In this document: positions 58,992-64,000 of the stretch, piece by piece
Position numbering within the stretch: the first letter of the stretch is position 1
How the letters are laid out: every line of letters begins with the position of its first letter
Assembly (NCBI RefSeq): GCF_036785885.1
Contig: NC_092320.1
Location: 21,019,557 to 21,083,556, forward strand
Direction of reading: 5' to 3'
Length of the DNA: 64,000 nt
From: Coffea arabica
Taxonomy: Eukaryota > Streptophyta > Magnoliopsida > Gentianales > Rubiaceae
The notes under the pieces: generated by a model
Databases searched by the model: none
Told to the model about the DNA's origin: nothing
The model's input: only the letters and a program-made list of their open reading frames with translations
Translations under genes and position numbers: made by a program

Positions 58992-61900
58992 ATACCTCAA
59001 ATATTTTATACTTTATAAATATTGTCCTAAAGTTTGGTGTTATTTTTTAATCAAATCCATAATTTTAATTCTAAACTTGTTAATATTCATTAAATAATAT
59101 AAATTGCTCCTTGATTATTCTAATTTCTTTGTATTTTATTGTTAAATACATTTGAAACATTAAATATATATGAATATACCTTTGTTAATATTAACATGAT
59201 CTTAGGTATTTTAAATATAATATTTTAATTGTAAATGACACTAAATTAAAAAAAATTTACAAATAATTCCTCATTGTTGAAATAATAAATATATCGAGGT
59301 CAAATCTTGATTTTGGAATACTCATAGATTAATGCAATGCAACAAAATTTGTAAAATTTCAAACTACAAATGGGCGGACGATACAGTCAATTTTTTGAAA
59401 TAATCGTCAAATCCATTCAATTCGTTTGACCTGTTTGTTCACTTTTAAGACAACCCAATTAATTTTTAAATAAACCGTCAATTCCATTCAATCCTTTTGA
59501 CCAATTTATTCATTTTTAGGACAATCCAATCAATTTTGAATAAAACGTCAATCCATTTTATCTATTTGACCAACCAGTTAATTTTGAATAAATCATCAAT
59601 TTCATTCGATCCATTTGATCAATTTATTTTTTTTTAGGGTTTCAATCTATCGTTTACTAAAAAAACTAGTCGAGACATTGCAATATTTTCAAAAATAGCT
59701 TCTTTCATGCTAAATTGACTTTTAACATCACCTTATGTGTTAATCAAAGCAATCAATCCATTCGCACTTTGTCCTCATCCTATTAGATCAAATGTCTTCT
59801 GTCACTTCAATTAGTCAAATTTTTTTTCAAATTATTTTTCATTCGAATATTAATAAATTGATCGGATCCATCAGGTATTGTATGATGCTTACCCCAGAGG
59901 ATTACATTTTTTATACTAGACCTACCCTTGACATAAAAAGATTCCTCCATAGGACATGTATACCGATTTTACAGTTTTACTTACTAACTTTAGGTATTTT
60001 TCTTTTATTTTTCCCCCTCCCCTGCATTTGTAAATGATATTTCAATAAGGTAAACATATTTTTTCTATATCCAATAACAATTTTGGTTTGATAAATTTTA
60101 AAAAATAACAAGTATTACTTGATTTTTGGACAGATCCTACAATGTAAAAACATGAAGAATCCATCTGGAAGCTCTAGGCTAAAGCATCTAAGAGACTTCA
60201 TAATTGTTTGTAAAAAAAATCGTGTTTATTTGATTTGTTAATACATTTTGTTCCAAAAGAAAAAGGAGGCAAAAAGTGTGTATATATGAAAGTGGAGCTC
60301 TTTAGAGATTTTTTTTTCTCTTTTGTATTATAGTTGAACAAGAAATTTTGTTTCAACATTTCCAGCAATAAAGTTTTTCATATAGACAATTATTGTTGTA
60401 TATAATCATGTATATTTCATTCTTGATTGGCTAATTGAGGGATTTCATGATGAATTTTAAGAAATAAGACTAAGTTTAGCTTTTCAACCTCTTCTCTGAA
60501 AATTCACAAGTGCATGTTTAATTGTCTAAAATCTTTACATGCATAAGATTTGCGGTCCAGACTATTCAAAAAAGCGCTTGGAATCAAAAGAGATCACTCA
60601 AGCTGGTTAGTTTGTCTCAATAGACCAACTATGATATCTATTCCCCTTTCATCTTTACTATTCATATTTTGCCCGCTTCTATCAAGCCTTCAAAATCAGT
60701 CATATTGGTTGACAAACTTTAGAGTGGGGCAATTTTTATTTTCAAAATGCCCATTGTATTTAACCAAATTCAATCCACATCTGAGAGAAAGCAAAAATGT
60801 ACATTATTCTTATTTATTTTTGAGAATTTGGAATAATACCTCAAGCGTTCGTTTCTCGACCTATATAGATTTTATCATTTGCTCTCTCATTTGAGCCTTT
60901 AAAGGGATAATTTTGTTTCAACTAAGAGCCTTAATGATCATTACTCTACATTGGAAAATTTTTCAAATATCAAAACGGAATGGGTTCTCAATGAGCTACT
61001 CTTTAATTTGGTTGTCATGAGACGTAAAAATGATGTTTTAGTCATCGTTTCTACAATTTAAATACTGTTTGTCCCTTGCATTCTCATTTGAGATAAAATG
61101 AGTGGTTCTTCTCAAAAACACTTATGATCGCACCCCACATTGGGGAAGGAGATTGGAGAATTTTTCAAAAAAAATAAATTAAAATGTTAAAATTAAAAAG
61201 AAGAGAGGGAACTACAAATTGGAGGAATTTAATTCTATCATTAATATTTGGGCTCCAATTTTTTTTAAAAAAAAAAAAAGAAAAGAGAGGGGGCATCTAT
61301 AATCTAAAAAGTTTGGGGATTCTCAATTCTATCATTTTTGGCATTTCGGTATTGAAAAAAAAAAAGAAGAAGACAAAGAAAAAGGAAAATGTGAAGAGAC
61401 AAAAAAAAAGAGCAGAGAAAATGAGAAAAAATGCAAAGAGATTCAATACTGAATCCTTTAGTGAGGGATGATAAAAGTCAAATAAAATCCAAGATCTTTG
61501 AGTTCAAAATTGGGGCAATTTTTGGGAAGAAATGCGATTTTCAGTGCAATATCCTTGAAAATTTTATTTCTTTAACTATCATTTTCAAATCACATTATGA
61601 GCTCATAAAGTCCATCGTTGACTTATTTTCATGATAACTCGAAGTAAGGATCATGCTCTTAAAGAATCTACCAATCACTTGTGATCATAAGGCCATAATC
61701 TATTTCCATATGTTTAACTATCGCTTCTACCCATATATTACAAGTTTATAGAACTTATATGTTGACTGAATTTTCTCAAGAAATAAGGGTGACAAACTAT
61801 TTGTTTTCACTAAAATGGGATATTAAATGTATTAGATACAATTTGGACACAAAAACAAGACTGATCCTGACATACCATTTTCGTAAACCATTTCAAAATT

Positions 61901-62552
61901 ATAAATAATACTCACTTGTTTGATCCTGAAGGATGAGCTAATGATAAAAATAATCATTCCCCCTAAGCACCGATGCTAAAATGAGAAAGAAATATTTTGT
62001 AATTTGGTATTATTTTGAGAGATTCATCATGAAATCTTCTGCATGAGTTTAAACGTGACGTTTAAATTACTTCACATTGTATGTTAGTATGTGATTATTT
62101 TCTAAATTTTAGGAAACATAGTTTCTTACTTTGTTCAAATAAATAGGGAGCCATCCGAACAAAATTTTTACAACCAAATGGGTCCATACCAGGGCAAATT
62201 TTTATTTGTGAGATTTCGCAAAATAGGCCCACACTGGAGCAATTTTTTGTAATATATTTGAAGATTTAGCCCAAGAGTCAAGTAATATACTTTCGAATCG
62301 ATCGTCCAAAACTTGACTTCGATAACGCTGCTCTTTTCACGAGTAATAGTTGCATCAATTTTTAAAATAAAATAAGAAATTCAAGTGCATGTTGTACTTT
62401 GATAAGCCCCCATGTGCAGGTATTTATGACTGAAATTGATGAAAAAGCGCAAGTTAGAATCTTGCGAATTGGAAGGTCAATCACGAAAAAAAAGAACCCT
62501 ACACTGGGACAAGTTTTGAAAAAAGCGATTTCAGAAGTTATTTCTAAACTCT

Positions 62553-63668
62553 TATTTTGTTAGGTTCGAGTTTTATCTCACTAACATTTTATTTTGTTGG
62601 ACTCGGGTTTTATCCCACCAACGATGTTAGACTCAGATTTTGTCCCACTAACTCTTTATTTTGTTAGGTTCAGATTTTATCCCACTAACATTTTATTTTA
62701 TTGGGGCCGAATTTTATCCTACCAACGGTGTTAGACTCGAGTTTTGTCCCACTAATCCTTTATTTTGTTAGACTCGAATTTTATCTCACTAATCCTTTAT
62801 TTTGTTAGGCTCTGATTTTATCCCACTAACGTTTTTTATTTTGTTGGATTCGGATTTTATCCCACCAACAGTGTTAGACTCGGATTTATCCCACCAATTA
62901 TTTATTTTGTTAGGCTCGGATTTTATCCACTAACATTTTTAATTTGTTAGGCTCGAGTTTTATCTTACCAACATTTTTATTTTGTTGGACTCAGATCTTA
63001 TCCCACCAATCTCGATGGGTTTATATTTTATCCCACAGACCATCTTTTTATTTTATTGGATTTAGATTTTATCCCACCAATCTCAACGGGTTTGGATTTT
63101 ATCCCACCAATCATTTTTATTTTGTTGGATTTGGATTTTATCCCACTAATCACGACGGATTTGGATTTTATCCCACTGACCATTTTTATTTTATTGGATT
63201 TGGGTTTTACCCCACCAACCTCAGCGGGTTTGGATTTTATTCCACCAACGTTTTATTTTGTTGAGTTTGGATTTTATCTCACCAACCTCGAAGGGTTTAG
63301 ATTTTATCCCACAGACCGTTATTATTTTGTTGGGTTTGGATTTTATCCCACAAACCTCGACGGGTTTGGGTTTTATCCCACCGACCGTTTTTATTTTGTT
63401 GGATTTGAATTTTACCTCAGCAACTACGGCGGACTTGGATTTTATCTCACCGATCGTTTTTATATTGTTGGGTTTGGGTTTTACCCAACAACCTCGGCGA
63501 GTTTGGGTTTTATCCTACCCACCGTTTTTATTTTGTTGTGTTTGAGCTTTATCCCACCAACCTTTTATTTTGTTGGGTTTGAATTTTATCCCATCAACCG
63601 TATTGAGTTTGGGTTTTATCCCACCGATCGTTTATTTTGTTAGGTTTGGGTTATCCCACCATTCCTTT
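62553..63668 (+). repeat. Minisatellite before the 3' LTR, copy B
   Basis: Same array as 7262-8340 with one extra unit of about 45 bp near 62735-62800. A 195-residue frame at 63056-63643 is open through the repeats without stops, but it has no start context or domain and is a repeat by-product. Confidence 0.85.
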
Positions 63669-63805
63669 TATTTTCTAGGTTTAAATTTTTTGATTAATTA
63701 ACTTCTGCTAACTGTTTTGATTGCAATTGAGCTGAACAAGTGAATAATTTAGTGTCTACGTCTTTGTCTTGAATTTTTTTGAAACTCAGACAAAGAGGGG
63801 CAAGT

Positions 63806-64000
63806 TGTGGACACCAAAATTTTATCATTTTATTTATTCATTTTTAGTTAAATTTTATTTTATTTTATTTATTTTGTTTCATTTCCATTTCTTGATAAAA
63901 ATCACTCTTTTTGGAAAAATCAGGAAAAGAAAAGGAAAAGAGAAAAAAATGAAAAATGAAAAGTGAAAAAAATCAATTTTTGTAAAAAAAAAAAGAGGAA
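63806..64000 (+). repeat. Gypsy 3' LTR, copy B, cut by the window edge
   Basis: Starts TGTGGACACC after the PPT ACAAAGAGGGGCAAGT. In its 195 bases it shares variants with the 3' LTR of copy A that the 5' LTR of copy B lacks. Confidence 0.8.

Larger units (their letters stand above)
53862..59230. mobile_element. Foreign DNA element in gypsy copy B, itself split by a solo LTR
   Basis: Flanked by direct repeats GTAAATGAC (53853-53861 and 59231-59239), which occur once at the empty site in copy A (3942-3950). Without the solo LTR the element is about 0.94 kb. The left end reads TGTGTTTTTAAACTCGG and then a run of ACCGG/CCGGTT motifs; the right end is AT-rich. No convincing TIR pair. The 9-bp duplication suggests a Mutator-type or unusual DNA transposon, but the class is open. 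Confidence 0.8.
52635..63805 (+). mobile_element. Internal region of gypsy copy B, split by an insertion
   Basis: 52635-53861 matches 2728-3950 and 59240-63805 matches 3951-8479. The 5.4 kb between them are foreign. No retroviral-type coding domain. The minisatellite, the PPT and the purine-rich tracts (61170-61430) are in the same places as in copy A. Confidence 0.8.
45145..64000 (+). mobile_element. Non-autonomous Tat/Ogre-type gypsy element, copy B, runs off the window
   Basis: 5' LTR from 45145 (TGTAGACACC) to about 52634 with a Copia element inside it, PBS at 52635, internal region to 63805, 3' LTR from 63806. Left target site is ACTTC; the right TSD lies beyond the window. Without nested insertions the internal part is about 5.8 kb, the same as copy A. 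No gag-pol is encoded by the gypsy part. Orientation is given by PBS and PPT. Confidence 0.82.

Noticed and set aside
63056..63643. 195-residue plus-strand frame
   Set aside because: Same minisatellite in copy B; frame openness comes from the repeat unit.

Overview
This is nuclear DNA from a flowering plant, most likely a eudicot. It is AT-rich, with one 13-exon gene spread over about 12.7 kb, a plant-type PPR gene, type I MADS-box genes, and Tat/Ogre-type LTR, Copia, Mutator-like, hAT and L1-type elements. There is no bacterial, organellar or viral signature. The species cannot be fixed from the sequence alone.

Layout. (1) 1-9553 is a large non-autonomous Ty3/gypsy element of Tat/Ogre type ('copy A', + strand): part of its 5' LTR with a Copia element nested inside, a PBS at 2728, about 5.75 kb of internal region with no gag-pol, a minisatellite before the PPT, and a partial 3' LTR from 8480. 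(2) 9554-18721 is transposon-dense. It holds a 5.96-kb Mutator-like element (9985-15941) with long TIRs, a perfect 9-bp TSD and a decayed transposase, and a second Mutator-type element (16454-18712) into which a 5'-truncated LINE (17326-18589, 14-bp TSD) has inserted. (3) 19122-20849 is a PPR gene that has lost its 5' end. (4) 22968-35686, minus strand, is the gene for TFIIIC subunit 5 (GTF3C5/tau95 family). All 13 coding exons can be traced with consistent phases. One intron is a U12-type AT-AC intron, and one exon has a 1-nt frameshift. (5) 36220-45144 holds two direct copies of a segment carrying an intronless type I MADS-box gene. They are separated by 7 kb containing two hAT-type MITEs and an unidentified gene remnant. 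(6) 45145-64000 is a second, nearly identical gypsy element ('copy B'), whose 5' LTR starts exactly where the homology between the two MADS segments stops. Copy B has the same nested Copia. It has also acquired a foreign element at 53862-59230, which itself contains a 4.4-kb solo LTR of a related gypsy family.

The window records ordered events: gypsy insertion, Copia insertion into its 5' LTR, duplication giving A and B, then further insertions into B only. Shared variants in the 3' LTRs of A and B, absent from the 5' LTR of B, suggest that A and B arose by DNA-level duplication and not by separate retrotransposition.

The cellular genes (TFIIIC5, PPR, MADS) are unrelated in function and form no pathway. 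I found no new defence or metabolic system. The most interesting items are the AT-AC intron and frameshift in the TFIIIC gene, the nested-insertion record, and the duplicated MADS gene beside a retroelement.
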